Positions 25,901 to 33,349 of a DNA stretch of 64,000 bases are shown in pieces. Position 1 is the first letter of the stretch; each line of letters begins with the position of its first letter. The notes under the pieces were generated by a model. The model searched no databases, was not told the DNA's origin, and was given only the letters and a program-made list of their open reading frames with translations. The position numbers and the translations under genes were made by a program. Source of the stretch: Candidatus Dormiibacterota bacterium (GTDB lineage: Bacteria; Chloroflexota; Dormibacteria; Aeolococcales; Aeolococcaceae); the NCBI GenBank assembly GCA_019245575.1, contig JAFARE010000002.1:1-64000 (forward strand), written 5' to 3'.

Positions 25901-26552
25901 CGCCGGCAAGCACGGTTCCCGGCTGTGCCACCGACTGGATGCGCGAGGCGGTGTTGACGAGGTTGCCGGCCACGAGGCCCTCGCCGCTCGCCTGCAGGTT
26001 CACCGCGGCCACACCCGTGAGCACGCCGGCGCGGGCCTGCAGCCCGGCGATGCCGGCCTCCTCGCCGAAGGCGGCGACCGCATCGACGAGGTCGAGACCG
26101 GCCCTGACGGCGCGCTCGGCGTCGCTCTCCTGCACCGTGCGCGCTCCCCAGACGGCCATCACGGCGTCGCCGATGAACTTCTCCACCGTGCCGCCATAGC
26201 GGGCGATGACCGTGCGTGCCGTCGCGAAGTACCGGCTCAGCAGCTCGCGGACGTCCTCGGCGTCGCGCTGCTGGGAGAGCTGGGTGAAGCCGACCAGGTC
26301 GGCGAAGAGCACCGTGACATGACGGCGCTCCGACGCCGGCTCGGCGACCTGGGGCGTCGCGGGGCTCGACGCCGCAGCGGTGCTCGCGGCCGGCGGCACG
26401 GCAGTGAGCGACGCGCCGCAGTCACCGCAGAACCGCTCGCCCTGGTCGTTGGCGGCGCCGCATGCCGCGCAGCGAAGCTCGAGAGGGCTGCCGCACTGGC
26501 CGCAGAAGCGCCGTCCCGCCCGGTTCTCAGCACCGCAAGCGGCGCATCTCAT
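22947..26552 (-). CDS. Class III nucleotide cyclase with AAA-type ATPase and TPR domains
   Basis: The 1201-residue protein has two zinc ribbons (C3/C6/C17/C20 and C28/C31/C42/C45), a class III cyclase domain (about 76-240) with metal aspartates D85 in FADLVGFT and D129 in KFIGDAVMAVWG, K125, and Asn and Arg in LVNTASRIQ. Next comes an STAND/AAA-type ATPase module with Walker A GVGGVGKS (about 305) and a long TPR-rich C-terminus. This architecture is common in soil bacteria as a large signal integrator. The catalytic set looks intact, so it may make cAMP. TACCCT lies 7 nt before its ATG without a Shine-Dalgarno sequence. It precedes the cNMP-binding MFS gene by 22 bp. Confidence 0.9.
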   Translation of the reverse strand: MRCAACGAENRAGRRFCGQCGSPLELRCAACGAANDQGERFCGDCGASLTAVPPAASTAAASSPATPQVAEPASERRHVTVLFADLVGFTQLSQQRDAEDVRELLSRYFATARTVIARYGGTVEKFIGDAVMAVWGARTVQESDAERAVRAGLDLVDAVAAFGEEAGIAGLQARAGVLTGVAAVNLQASGEGLVAGNLVNTASRIQSVAQPGTVLAGDATREATEAAVVYEDAGTHELKGISEPLRLWRAMRVVAGRGGVMRPTGLEPPFVGRERELRMLKEYLHGTEEEGKARLLSIVGVGGVGKSRLAWEFEKYIDGLTDPIWWHRGRCLAYGEGVAYWALNEMLRMRAGIVENESKESARQKLSRSVAQFITDEEERRWVEPRLAHLVGLEEGAASDPRDLYAAWRFFFEKMAATNLTMLVFEDLQWADSGLLDFIEYLLEWSRNSPILVITLARPEVTERRPGWASGRRGVTSLYLEPLSPDSMEQLLEGMVPGLPADLSARIRERAAGIPLYAVETVRMLLDRGLLVEEGGKYRTQGSLESLEVPESLHALIAARLDSLTPMERQLLQDASVMGKSFTAHSLMSVSGASAQEVEAALTRLVNKDLLVIQSDPRSPERGQYVFVQDLVRGVAYGTLPRRERKLRHLAMATYLESSWSEEEEVAEVVASHLVEAVNADPEAVDAPAIRDRACKALVRAGEHAASLAAASSAQHYYEQALDLAAESERGELHLRAGDMAWLEGHVEPARAHFDRSHEAFLQSGDQHGAARALNNLAMVFGGSGRRTEAYETSMAALELMDKLPEDAPGREADRARILSRAGRNLYFDGDYERAMELNESALAIAEVEGLRDVFGTGLDTKACILAARGRLDEAEILARAAVRWAEDNDLSTVAAATYGNTGATLEEKENLEEALTLYEAGEALARRLGDRRRIVETTLARLPDLAELGRWDECDAIFERFIESDAAEVQDYLAAPAGALNMTWPMVWRGDLAGARRLLDENGPRLAGAHTEMRGDHLAAQAVLANAEGRYQDALDAAEPALRMCLEHNFPIPARRALVQAVDAAFALGREDTVRDLVSLVRTHYRPGRQPGVDAHIQRWEARLAERGGDDAVVVNNFKRAAAAFGELHRPFWLAVTRLELAEWLAAHGRHAEAAAVLDDAEAAFQQLGAQPWLQRASTARTRSAAGTTAPGPLHAALPA

Positions 26553-26559
26553 GGCCGCA

Positions 26560-26565
26560 AGGGTA
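26560..26565 (-). promoter_or_regulatory. -10 box of the cyclase gene, implying a leaderless transcript
   Basis: TACCCT on the minus strand is separated from the ATG at 26552 by TGCGGCC, exactly 7 nt, so transcription should start at or next to the start codon. No Shine-Dalgarno sequence is present. Confidence 0.45.
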
Positions 26566-26599
26566 CACGCAGCGGATGCATCGAATTGGAGCGCGCGGG

Positions 26600-26676
26600 T
26601 GGTGGGCGCAATTGGATTCGAACCAATGACCTCTGCGATGTCAACGCAGCGCTCGTACCAACTGAGCTATGCGCCC
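26600..26676 (-). tRNA. tRNA-Val (anticodon GAC)
   Basis: The minus strand folds as a standard cloverleaf: acceptor GGGCGCA/TGCGCCC, D stem GCTC/GAGC, anticodon stem CTGCG/CGCAG with loop TTGACAT (anticodon GAC), and T stem ATTGG/CCAAT with TTCGAAT. CCA is encoded at 26602-26600. A -10-like TACAAT lies upstream at 26705-26700. It reads GUC and GUU valine codons. Confidence 0.95.
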
Positions 26677-26728
26677 GGGACCCCCTCGAACGGCGTCCGA
26701 TTGTACCGCGGGGTCTGGCGGCGCACGG

Positions 26729-26740
26729 TAGGCTGTGCAG
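26729..26740 (+). promoter_or_regulatory. -10 box of pepP, implying a leaderless transcript
   Basis: TAGGCT (26729-26734) is followed by six bases and then GTG 26741. GTG 26735 lies too close to the -10 to be on the mRNA, so GTG 26741 is the likelier start. The divergent tRNA-Val promoter overlaps this region. Confidence 0.4.
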
Positions 26741-28237
26741 GTGAATGCCGACGACGCCGCTGATGCGCAGACGCTGCCCGAGAGCGCTGTCGAAGACAGG
26801 GCGCCGGGGCAGCGCAACTACGATCTGACTCCGCCACCGCCGCTCATCGAGTTCATGTCACAGGGCTGGGCGGACCCGCCGCGCGTCCCCGCCGACCGGC
26901 ACCCCGGTGCGGACTTCATGCAGCGGCGCCGTGAGCGGCTCTCCCAGGCCTTCCCCGGCAAGCACATCGTCGTGCCCTCGGGCCGGCCCAAGGTCCGCTC
27001 CAACGACACGGAGTACCGGTTCCGCCCCGGCACGGACTTCTTCTACCTGACAGGACAGGACGAGCCGGGATGCGTGCTGCTCATGCGCGCCGGCGAAACG
27101 GGTCACGAGGCGACGCTGTATGTCGAGCCGCGCGGCGACCGCTCCACCCCCGCGTTCTTCACGGACGCGCTGCGCGGCGAGCTCTGGGTGGGCCCGCGCC
27201 GTGGCCTGGCTGAGACCGCCGAACACCTCGGCATCGAATGCGCGCCGCTGAGCCGGCTCGACGAGGACCTCGCCGCGCTGGCTTCCGAGCCGGCGGTGGC
27301 GCTGCACGGCGTCGACTCCTCGGTGGACGAGCACCTGCAGGGTTCGGATGACGACGCGACGCTCGGCACGGCGCTGAGCGAGCTGCGGCTCATCAAGGAC
27401 GCGTACGAGGTGCGCCAGATGGAGCGCGCCGTGGCCGCCACGATCCGCGGCTTCGAGGACGCCGTGCGCGCGATGCCCGACGCCATGGAGCGCGGCGAGC
27501 GCGTGATCGACGGCGTGTTCCATCTTCGCGCGCGAGTCGACGGCAACGAGACCGGCTACGACACGATCGCCGCCTCGGGGCCGCACGCCACCATCCTGCA
27601 CTGGCATCGCAACGACGGAGAGGTTCGCCCGGGCGAGCTGCTCCTGCTCGATGCCGGCGTCGAGACAGACCAGCTCTACACCGCTGACGTCACGCGCACG
27701 ATTCCCGTATCGGGACGGTTCACGCCGCAGCAGCGCGAGCTGTACGACATCGTGCTGCGCGCGCAGGAGGCGGCGATCGCGGAGGTGCGTCCCGGCGCAG
27801 ATTTCCTCGACCCGCACCGTGCCGCAATGCGCGTGCTCGCCCAGGCGTTGATCGACATGGGTTTGCTGCGCGGCACGCTCGAGGAGGTGCTGGACCCGGA
27901 GCGCCAGCTGTACCGCCGCTACACGCGGCACGGCACGTCGCACATGCTCGGCCTCGACGTGCACGACTGCTCGCATGCCCGGGACGAGGAGTATCGCCAC
28001 GGCACCCTGCAGCCCGGCATGGTGCTGACGGTCGAGCCGGGCCTGTACTTCCAGTTGGACGATCTCACCGTGCCCGAGCACCTGCGGGGCATCGGCATCC
28101 GCATCGAGGACGACGTGGTGGTGACCGACGACGGATGCCGCCTCCTGACTGCCGCGCTGCCCCGCCACCCGGATGACATCGAGCGCTGGATGGCGGGCCT
28201 CAGCGAGGAGGAACCGCAGCTGCGCCGGCCGTTCTGA
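26741..28237 (+). CDS. pepP: Xaa-Pro aminopeptidase (aminopeptidase P, M24B)
   Basis: This cytoplasmic metallopeptidase removes N-terminal residues before proline. The 498-residue protein has an N-terminal creatinase-like domain and a pita-bread catalytic domain with the five metal ligands in place: Asp in LLLDAGVE, Asp in YTADVTRT, His in HGTSHMLGLDVHD, Glu in TVEPGLY and Glu in IRIEDDVVV. Length is slightly above E. coli PepP (441) because of an N-terminal acidic extension of about 40 residues. The start GTG 26741 is chosen from the -10 spacing; GTG 26735 is the alternative. An epimerase-like gene follows after 5 bp. Confidence 0.93.
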   Translation: MNADDAADAQTLPESAVEDRAPGQRNYDLTPPPPLIEFMSQGWADPPRVPADRHPGADFMQRRRERLSQAFPGKHIVVPSGRPKVRSNDTEYRFRPGTDFFYLTGQDEPGCVLLMRAGETGHEATLYVEPRGDRSTPAFFTDALRGELWVGPRRGLAETAEHLGIECAPLSRLDEDLAALASEPAVALHGVDSSVDEHLQGSDDDATLGTALSELRLIKDAYEVRQMERAVAATIRGFEDAVRAMPDAMERGERVIDGVFHLRARVDGNETGYDTIAASGPHATILHWHRNDGEVRPGELLLLDAGVETDQLYTADVTRTIPVSGRFTPQQRELYDIVLRAQEAAIAEVRPGADFLDPHRAAMRVLAQALIDMGLLRGTLEEVLDPERQLYRRYTRHGTSHMLGLDVHDCSHARDEEYRHGTLQPGMVLTVEPGLYFQLDDLTVPEHLRGIGIRIEDDVVVTDDGCRLLTAALPRHPDDIERWMAGLSEEEPQLRRPF

Positions 28238-28242
28238 CGCGC

Positions 28243-29046
28243 ATGCGCATCACCGTCACGGCACCGCGCAGCGAGCTCGGGCTCATCGTCACGGAACGCA
28301 ACACCGGCGGCGACGATGCGGATGCTGTGGGGCGCGTGGTGATCAACGTCGCGCTGCAGGCGCCCAACAGCCTGCTGCACGACGGGCAGGCATGGAAGCG
28401 GTATCCGCCGGCGCGGCTGCTCCAGGAGACGACGGCAGGGATCAAGGCGGCGCGCCAGGCCGCCTTCCTGGTGCACGCCAGCTACCTCTTCGTGGGCGCG
28501 GACGAGGCCGGGCTCGAGCCGGGCGCCACGCTGCGGCCGATCATCGATGCGACGCTGGAGGCGGAGCGCACGGTGCTCGACGGGCCGACGCCCGCGTGCG
28601 TCGTGCGCCTGGGCTACCTCTACGGACCGGCGTCACGCAGCCTGCGCGCGTACCGGCGCGCGTTTCGCCTGGGACGTCCGTACTGGGCCGGACCCAAGAG
28701 TGTGCGCCAGCGCTTTCTGCACAGCCACGACGCCGCGGACGCGCTGCTCGCCGCTGCGGCGCAGCGCCCCGTAGGACGCGTGCTCGCCGCGGCCGACAAC
28801 CAGCCAGTCTCGTTCGCCACGTTCATGGACGACTTCGCCCGCCTGGTGGGCAACCCGCTGCCGCTGCACCTGCCCGCGATCTCGGCGCCGCTCAGCCGCA
28901 TCATCATCGCCAAGGAGCACATGCAAGCGTGCGAGCTGCGCACCAGCGGCATCGACGCGCACCGCCGGCCGAAGAGCTTCGCGCCGCGCTACGCCAGCTA
29001 TCGCAGCGGGCTGCGCGGCATCATCGACACGTGGAGTAGCGAGTAG
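28243..29046 (+). CDS. Divergent NAD-dependent epimerase/dehydratase-like protein
   Basis: The 267-residue product resembles the second half of extended SDR proteins: a strand with HASYLFVG (where SDRs have SSxxVYG), then CVVRLGYLYGPASRSL, matching the VLRxxxVYGPG block, and a later RFLHSHDAADALL like the VHVDDVAxA region. The N-terminus lacks the GxxGxxG nucleotide-binding turn expected within the first 15 residues, and the YxxxK pair is not obvious. It may have lost NAD binding or be non-catalytic. It follows pepP by 5 bp, so they are cotranscribed. Function unknown. Confidence 0.65.
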   Translation: MRITVTAPRSELGLIVTERNTGGDDADAVGRVVINVALQAPNSLLHDGQAWKRYPPARLLQETTAGIKAARQAAFLVHASYLFVGADEAGLEPGATLRPIIDATLEAERTVLDGPTPACVVRLGYLYGPASRSLRAYRRAFRLGRPYWAGPKSVRQRFLHSHDAADALLAAAAQRPVGRVLAAADNQPVSFATFMDDFARLVGNPLPLHLPAISAPLSRIIIAKEHMQACELRTSGIDAHRRPKSFAPRYASYRSGLRGIIDTWSSE

Positions 29047-29054
29047 CGTCGCTG

Positions 29055-29187
29055 AGCGCAGGGCACACACCCGTAGCGGCGAGTTCCCGAAGCAGTGAGG
29101 CCGAGCGCGACAATGCCGAAGGCTGATTATCGTGCGAGGCCGAGCGCGGAGGGGTGTCTGAGCAAGCGAGGGTGTGTGCCCTGCGCT
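29055..29187. repeat. Hairpin repeat element, copy 2
   Basis: Arms 29055-29072 and 29170-29187 are perfect 18-bp inverted repeats (agcgcagggcacacaccc and its complement). They enclose a 97-nt core that matches the copy 1 core, with an extra insertion of about 39 nt (about 29109-29147) that partly duplicates gcgaggccgagcgc. The arms share no sequence with copy 1. It lies between convergent genes (epimerase-like and zinc-ribbon), where a stem could also end transcription. Confidence 0.7.
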
Positions 29188-29207
29188 TCAGACCACGCTA
29201 CGCGACG

Positions 29208-29393
29208 CTACACACGCGTCGCTGGTCGCGTCCGCGGCGTTGCCTGCGCGGCGCGCAGCTCTTCGTCGGTCACCTCCACGCGCAGCACGCTCTCGCAAGA
29301 GTGACATACGACGAAGAAGATCTCCGCGCGCTGGATCTGGCGCGCGACGGCTTGACGATTGCCGCAGCATTCACACGTGACGACCGCTCGCAT
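29208..29393 (-). CDS. Small zinc-ribbon protein, hypothetical
   Basis: The 61-residue product has two Cys pairs, C7-x2-C10 in TCECCG and C30-x2-C33 in VCHSCE, separated by a hydrophobic strand, a rubredoxin-knuckle zinc ribbon, with a basic Ala/Arg/Thr-rich tail. ATG 29393 is chosen because GGAGG stands 5 nt before it; a longer frame to 29462 lacks such a site. It lies downstream of the MFS gene in the same orientation, with 144 bp between. The pattern suggests a nucleic-acid- or protein-binding helper; no family name can be given. Confidence 0.6.
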   Translation of the reverse strand: MRAVVTCECCGNRQAVARQIQRAEIFFVVCHSCESVLRVEVTDEELRAAQATPRTRPATRV

Positions 29394-29537
29394 GTTGCCT
29401 CCGACTGCACCTGTTGGGGTCAACTCGCTCGGCCGAGAGCTTGGCATCAGCACTTCGCGCACCCGGGAAAAGCCATGCGCCTGCGACGGCGTCGTTGCAG
29501 CGCCGCGACGGCGACAGCGGTCAGGCGCCTGGGCGCG

Positions 29538-30986
29538 TCACTCGGCGACGGGGAGCGCCACGGGGTGGTGATCGCTGTCCAGCACCGCCAGCCGGCGCCA
29601 GCCGAGCGTGCGGATCGCGACGCCGAGGAGCAGCAGGATCACACCCAGTGCGGCCACCGCGCGGCCGACGCCGACGAGGTCGGCGATCACGCCGGCGAGC
29701 AGCAGCGGCACCGCCACCGCCGCGTTGATCACGGTGAAGATGCCGCCGAAGATGCGGCCGCGCGATTCCGGCGTCGTGCGCTCCTGGAGGACGGTGAACG
29801 CGGGGATGAGCAGCGCTCCCAACGCGCAGCCGAAGATCAGCGCCAGCAGCACCGCCACCGGCGTCATGAGCCCGAACGCGCCCGCGTGACGCAGCACCTC
29901 CGGCACCACGCCCATGATCGTCAGGGCGACGCCGGCGGTGAGCACGGCCGCCACGAACGTGATCGCACGCGGGAAGTTGGGACGCGTGCCCAGCGCTGCC
30001 GCGGTCGCCACCAGGCCGAACGTCGCCGGAACCAGCACGATGTACGTGTCCTGGTCGGAGCGCGACAGCACCTTGACCATGTACGCCGGGCCGAGCGCGA
30101 AGACGGTGAACACGATGATCAGCGCGAGGGCCAGCTGGTACAGGCCGAGGCGCAGCGCCGCGCTGGCACGCAGGATGGTGAGTCCTTCGCGCAGCTCGCG
30201 CAGGATGTTCGGCGACTGCGTGGTCTCCCCGCGCACAGCGCGCAGGTTGGTGCCCACGCGCCACACCGCCAGCCCGGCGATGCCGAACAGCGCGGCGGCG
30301 ATGTAGAACGGCGCGAAGTTCCCCAGGAAGGCGATGGCCAGCGTGGCCGCGGGAACACCCAGCACGAGCGTGAGGATGACCGTGGTCATGAACAGCGACG
30401 TCGCCTCGGTGATCTGGTTGCGCGACACCAGTGACGGGATGCTCGCAGCTTCCGCGGGCGCGAACACCTGGCCGGCAGAGCTGAACAGCAGCGTGATTAC
30501 GATCAGCGGCCATGCCTGGCCCTTCAGTCCCGGGATGATCTGCGCCAGAGGTATGAGCAGCACCAGCGCGCCGCGCACCAGGTTGCAGGCCACCATCAAC
30601 GTGCGCTTGTCATGCCGGTCCGCGTACACGCCGGCGGGCGCGCTGAGCACGACGCTGGGCAGCGTGTATGCGATGAGCACCGCCGACTGCAGCGAGGCGC
30701 GGCCGCTCAGCGTGTACATGAAGATGAGCAGCGTGAACATGAGGAACTTGTCGGCCAGCTGCGACGCTGCCTGGGCGGCCCACAGGTAGCGGAAATCGCC
30801 ACGGCGGAGCACCGCGATGAAGCCCTCGCGGTCCTGCGGATTCGGAGGAACGGCCGGCCTGGTCGCGTGCAGCGGGGCGCGCACCTCCACCGCCTTGGGC
30901 ACCTTGCCGTGCGCCTTGGCTTGCGGGGCGCCCTGCGGGGAGCTGGTGGCCGCGGGGCGAGCCGCGGGGACCTCCGAGTCGCTCAC
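29538..30986 (-). CDS. MFS transporter, putative exporter
   Basis: The 482-residue membrane protein has a hydrophilic N-terminal tail of about 60 residues rich in Ala, Pro and Lys, then about 12 helices. The A-motif GVYADRHDKRTLM lies in loop 2-3 and a second one (TPESRGRIFGG) in loop 8-9, as in drug or lysophospholipid exporters. Substrate unknown. GTG 30986 overlaps the rsmA stop by 4 bases, making it the last gene of the aroC-to-MFS run. Confidence 0.85.
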   Translation of the reverse strand: MSDSEVPAARPAATSSPQGAPQAKAHGKVPKAVEVRAPLHATRPAVPPNPQDREGFIAVLRRGDFRYLWAAQAASQLADKFLMFTLLIFMYTLSGRASLQSAVLIAYTLPSVVLSAPAGVYADRHDKRTLMVACNLVRGALVLLIPLAQIIPGLKGQAWPLIVITLLFSSAGQVFAPAEAASIPSLVSRNQITEATSLFMTTVILTLVLGVPAATLAIAFLGNFAPFYIAAALFGIAGLAVWRVGTNLRAVRGETTQSPNILRELREGLTILRASAALRLGLYQLALALIIVFTVFALGPAYMVKVLSRSDQDTYIVLVPATFGLVATAAALGTRPNFPRAITFVAAVLTAGVALTIMGVVPEVLRHAGAFGLMTPVAVLLALIFGCALGALLIPAFTVLQERTTPESRGRIFGGIFTVINAAVAVPLLLAGVIADLVGVGRAVAALGVILLLLGVAIRTLGWRRLAVLDSDHHPVALPVAE

Positions 30987-31876
30987 GCGCTCTCCCCTTT
31001 CGCGGCCGTCATCCGGCTCACCGCGCCGGCCAGACGCTGCCATTCATCGAGATCAAGGGTACCCGGGCGCCGCCCGGGTTCAATGGCCGCGTCGTCGAGA
31101 GCCCGGCTCGCCGCCGCGGCATCGCCCTCCAGAGCGTGGGTCAGTCCGTGGCGGATCGTCTTGCGCCGCTGCTGGAACACCGGCCGCGCCAGGTGGATGA
31201 GCCGGGCGCGTTCCTGTCGGTCCAGTGCCGCTCCTGGGCATACGAGGATCACGGCGGAGTGAACCGCGGGCGGTGGCACGAATGCCGCCGGGGGAACGTC
31301 GCGAACCCGCTCCACGGTCGCCAGCGAGCGCACCGCGAGCGTGGCCAGGCTCCAGTCGCCGGCGGTCGCCGCCAGCCGCGCCGCGACCTCACGCTGCACG
31401 AGGAACGCGGCTCGCTCCGGCGGGGACGGCAGCTCGAGCAGATGTCCGAGCAGCCTCCCGGTGATCCGATAGGGAAGGTTGCCGGCCGCCAGCCACGCGC
31501 TGTTGATGCCAAACTCGGCCGGATCAAGCTGGCGCGCGTCGGCGCGCACCACGTGCACATTCGAGCGCCGGCGCTGCGTCATCTGCGTGGCGCGCACGCA
31601 GGCGGGATCGACATCGAGCGCGATCACCGACCCCGCCAGCGCGGCCAGCGCACCGGTGAGCGTGCCGACGCCGCAGCCGATCTCGACGACCGTGTCGCGT
31701 CCTGAGGGCTGCAGCGCGCGCACGATGCTCTCCAGCGCGTCCTGGTCGACGAGGAAATGCTGCCCCAGGCGGCGGCTGACGCGGAGGCCGGCGCGGCGCG
31801 CCACGGCGCGCACCGTCGCCGGGCGGGTCAGGTCCAGGTCCGGCGCGCCCGGGGCCGCGAGCTCAGACGCCGCCAC
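30983..31876 (-). CDS. rsmA: 16S rRNA (adenine1518/1519-N6) dimethyltransferase KsgA
   Basis: KsgA dimethylates two adjacent adenines near the 3' end of 16S rRNA in late 30S assembly. The 297-residue product has RLGQHFLVDQDAL, the SAM motif VVEIGCGVGTLTGAL, a DVDP acidic loop, the catalytic NLPY motif in AAGNLPYRIT and VPPPAVHSAV. GTG 31876 is chosen because GGAGG lies 8 nt upstream; ATG 31882 would leave only 2 nt. The gene overlaps tatD by 14 bp. Confidence 0.95.
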   Translation of the reverse strand: MAASELAAPGAPDLDLTRPATVRAVARRAGLRVSRRLGQHFLVDQDALESIVRALQPSGRDTVVEIGCGVGTLTGALAALAGSVIALDVDPACVRATQMTQRRRSNVHVVRADARQLDPAEFGINSAWLAAGNLPYRITGRLLGHLLELPSPPERAAFLVQREVAARLAATAGDWSLATLAVRSLATVERVRDVPPAAFVPPPAVHSAVILVCPGAALDRQERARLIHLARPVFQQRRKTIRHGLTHALEGDAAAASRALDDAAIEPGRRPGTLDLDEWQRLAGAVSRMTAAKGESA

Positions 31877-32669
31877 CCGCATCGCCTCCGATGCCGAACA
31901 CGGCGCGGGCGGTCGCTGCGGTGGCGGCGCGAACGGCGTCGTCGTCCTCACCACGCAGGGCGGCCACCGCGGCCGCGGTCACGGCAACCCGCTCCGGCAG
32001 GTTGACGGTGCCGCGATGCGGAGCCGGCGCGAGGAATGGCGCATCCGTCTCCACCAGGTAGTCGCCGGCGCCGGCTGCACGAGCCGCATCGCGGATCGTC
32101 TCCGCGTTCTTGAACGTGACGATTCCCGCGAATGACACGGGGAAGCCTGCCTGCACCGAGCGCCGCGCATGTTCCGCGTCGCCGGTGAAGCAGTGCATCA
32201 CACCGCGAGACCCGGGCACGGCGGCGATGCTCCCGAGCACCTCCGCATGCGCGTCACGGTCGTGCACCACCACGGGTTTGCCCTGGTCGCGCGCGAGCTC
32301 GAGCATGAGGCGAAAGGATTCGCGCTGCACCTCCACCGGCGTCTCGTGATAGCCGGGACGGAAGAACAGATCCAGCCCCACCTCGCCCACCGCGACGGCG
32401 CGCGGATGGCGGAGCAGCTCGGCGAGCGCGTTCAGCTCAGCGGCGCCGGGCGAACGCGGCTGCTGCGGGTCCCAGCCGACGGTGAAGTACACCGCAGAAT
32501 GCTGCTCGGCGATCTCGCGATTGCGATCGCTGTCCTCGAGGTTCACACCGACGCTGATGATGGCCTCGACGCCGGCGGCCTGCGCACCCTCGAGCGCCCG
32601 CTGCAGCAGTCCCCGCTCCTGCAGCAGCACGAGGTGGCAGTGCGAGTCGATGAGCGCAGTCGAGCTCAA
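31863..32669 (-). CDS. tatD: TatD family metal-dependent hydrolase (DNase)
   Basis: TatD proteins are metal-dependent 3'-5' nucleases with a TIM barrel. The 268-residue product has the opening metal motif LIDSHCHL, GEVGLDLFF with the metal Glu, PVVVHDRDAH, a MHCFTGD histidine and VETDAPFLAP near the end; all are canonical. The start is TTG 32669, which forms a TTGA overlap with the rsmI stop, matching the overlap style of this operon. Confidence 0.94.
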   Translation of the reverse strand: MSSTALIDSHCHLVLLQERGLLQRALEGAQAAGVEAIISVGVNLEDSDRNREIAEQHSAVYFTVGWDPQQPRSPGAAELNALAELLRHPRAVAVGEVGLDLFFRPGYHETPVEVQRESFRLMLELARDQGKPVVVHDRDAHAEVLGSIAAVPGSRGVMHCFTGDAEHARRSVQAGFPVSFAGIVTFKNAETIRDAARAAGAGDYLVETDAPFLAPAPHRGTVNLPERVAVTAAAVAALRGEDDDAVRAATAATARAVFGIGGDAGGGV

Positions 32670-33349
32670 GCAGCGACCAGCACCGTGCACTCGCCCCGGG
32701 GTGGCCGCGCAGCCAATGCGACGGCGAGCTCACCCGCGGTGCCGCTGTGGTACTCCTCGTGCACCTTGGTCAGCTCGCGCGCGATCACGACCTCGCGATC
32801 GCCCAGCAGCGGCGCGGCAATGCGCAGTGTTCGCGCGAGCCGCAGGGGTGATTCGTAGAACGCGACGGTGTTCCCCAGCGCCAGCGCCGCTTCCAGGACG
32901 CGCACCAGCTTCGACGGCGTGCGCGGCAGAAACCCGAGAAACGAGAAGCCGCTGCCTGCGAGGCCGCTGGCGGCGAGCGCCGCCACCACCGCCGACGGGC
33001 CGGGCACGCTGACGACCCGATGACCGCGCTGGCGCGCAGCCCGAACCAGGGCCGCGCCGGGATCACTCACGACCGGTGTGCCCGCGTCGGTGCACAGCGC
33101 GAGGGTCTCGCCCCGGTCGAGCCGCTCCAGCAGTGCCGGCACGCGGCGCATCTCGTCGAACGCAGGCAATGAGACTGTGCGCGCCGAGATGCCGTGCGCG
33201 CTCAGCAGCGCTCGGGTGCGGCGCGAGTCCTCGGCCACAACTGCGTCGCACTCGCGCAGCACGCGCAGCGCACGCAGCGTGATGTCCTCGAGGTTTCCGA
33301 TCGGTGTGGCAACAACCGCGAGGACACCACCGCCGTCACCAGTCGTCAT
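32666..33349 (-). CDS. rsmI: 16S rRNA (cytidine1402-2'-O)-methyltransferase RsmI
   Basis: RsmI methylates the 2'-hydroxyl of C1402 in 16S rRNA. The 227-residue protein has VVATPIGNLEDITLRAL (about 10-26), EDSRRTRALL, TDAGTPVVSDPGAALV and the VPGPSAVVAALAASGL block, all typical of RsmI in the tetrapyrrole-methylase fold. ATG 33349 is taken as the start; an upstream 52-codon extension runs inside dinG and is rejected. It lacks the C-terminal domain of longer family members (about 285 residues), ending soon after the methyltransferase core. Confidence 0.94.
   Translation of the reverse strand: MTTGDGGGVLAVVATPIGNLEDITLRALRVLRECDAVVAEDSRRTRALLSAHGISARTVSLPAFDEMRRVPALLERLDRGETLALCTDAGTPVVSDPGAALVRAARQRGHRVVSVPGPSAVVAALAASGLAGSGFSFLGFLPRTPSKLVRVLEAALALGNTVAFYESPLRLARTLRIAAPLLGDREVVIARELTKVHEEYHSGTAGELAVALAARPPRGECTVLVAA

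Noticed and set aside
29394-29537. Terminator after the MFS gene
   Set aside because: GC-rich partial inverted repeats are present, but no stem followed by a T-tract could be defined; apart from this, only a TTTT stretch far from any stem is seen.
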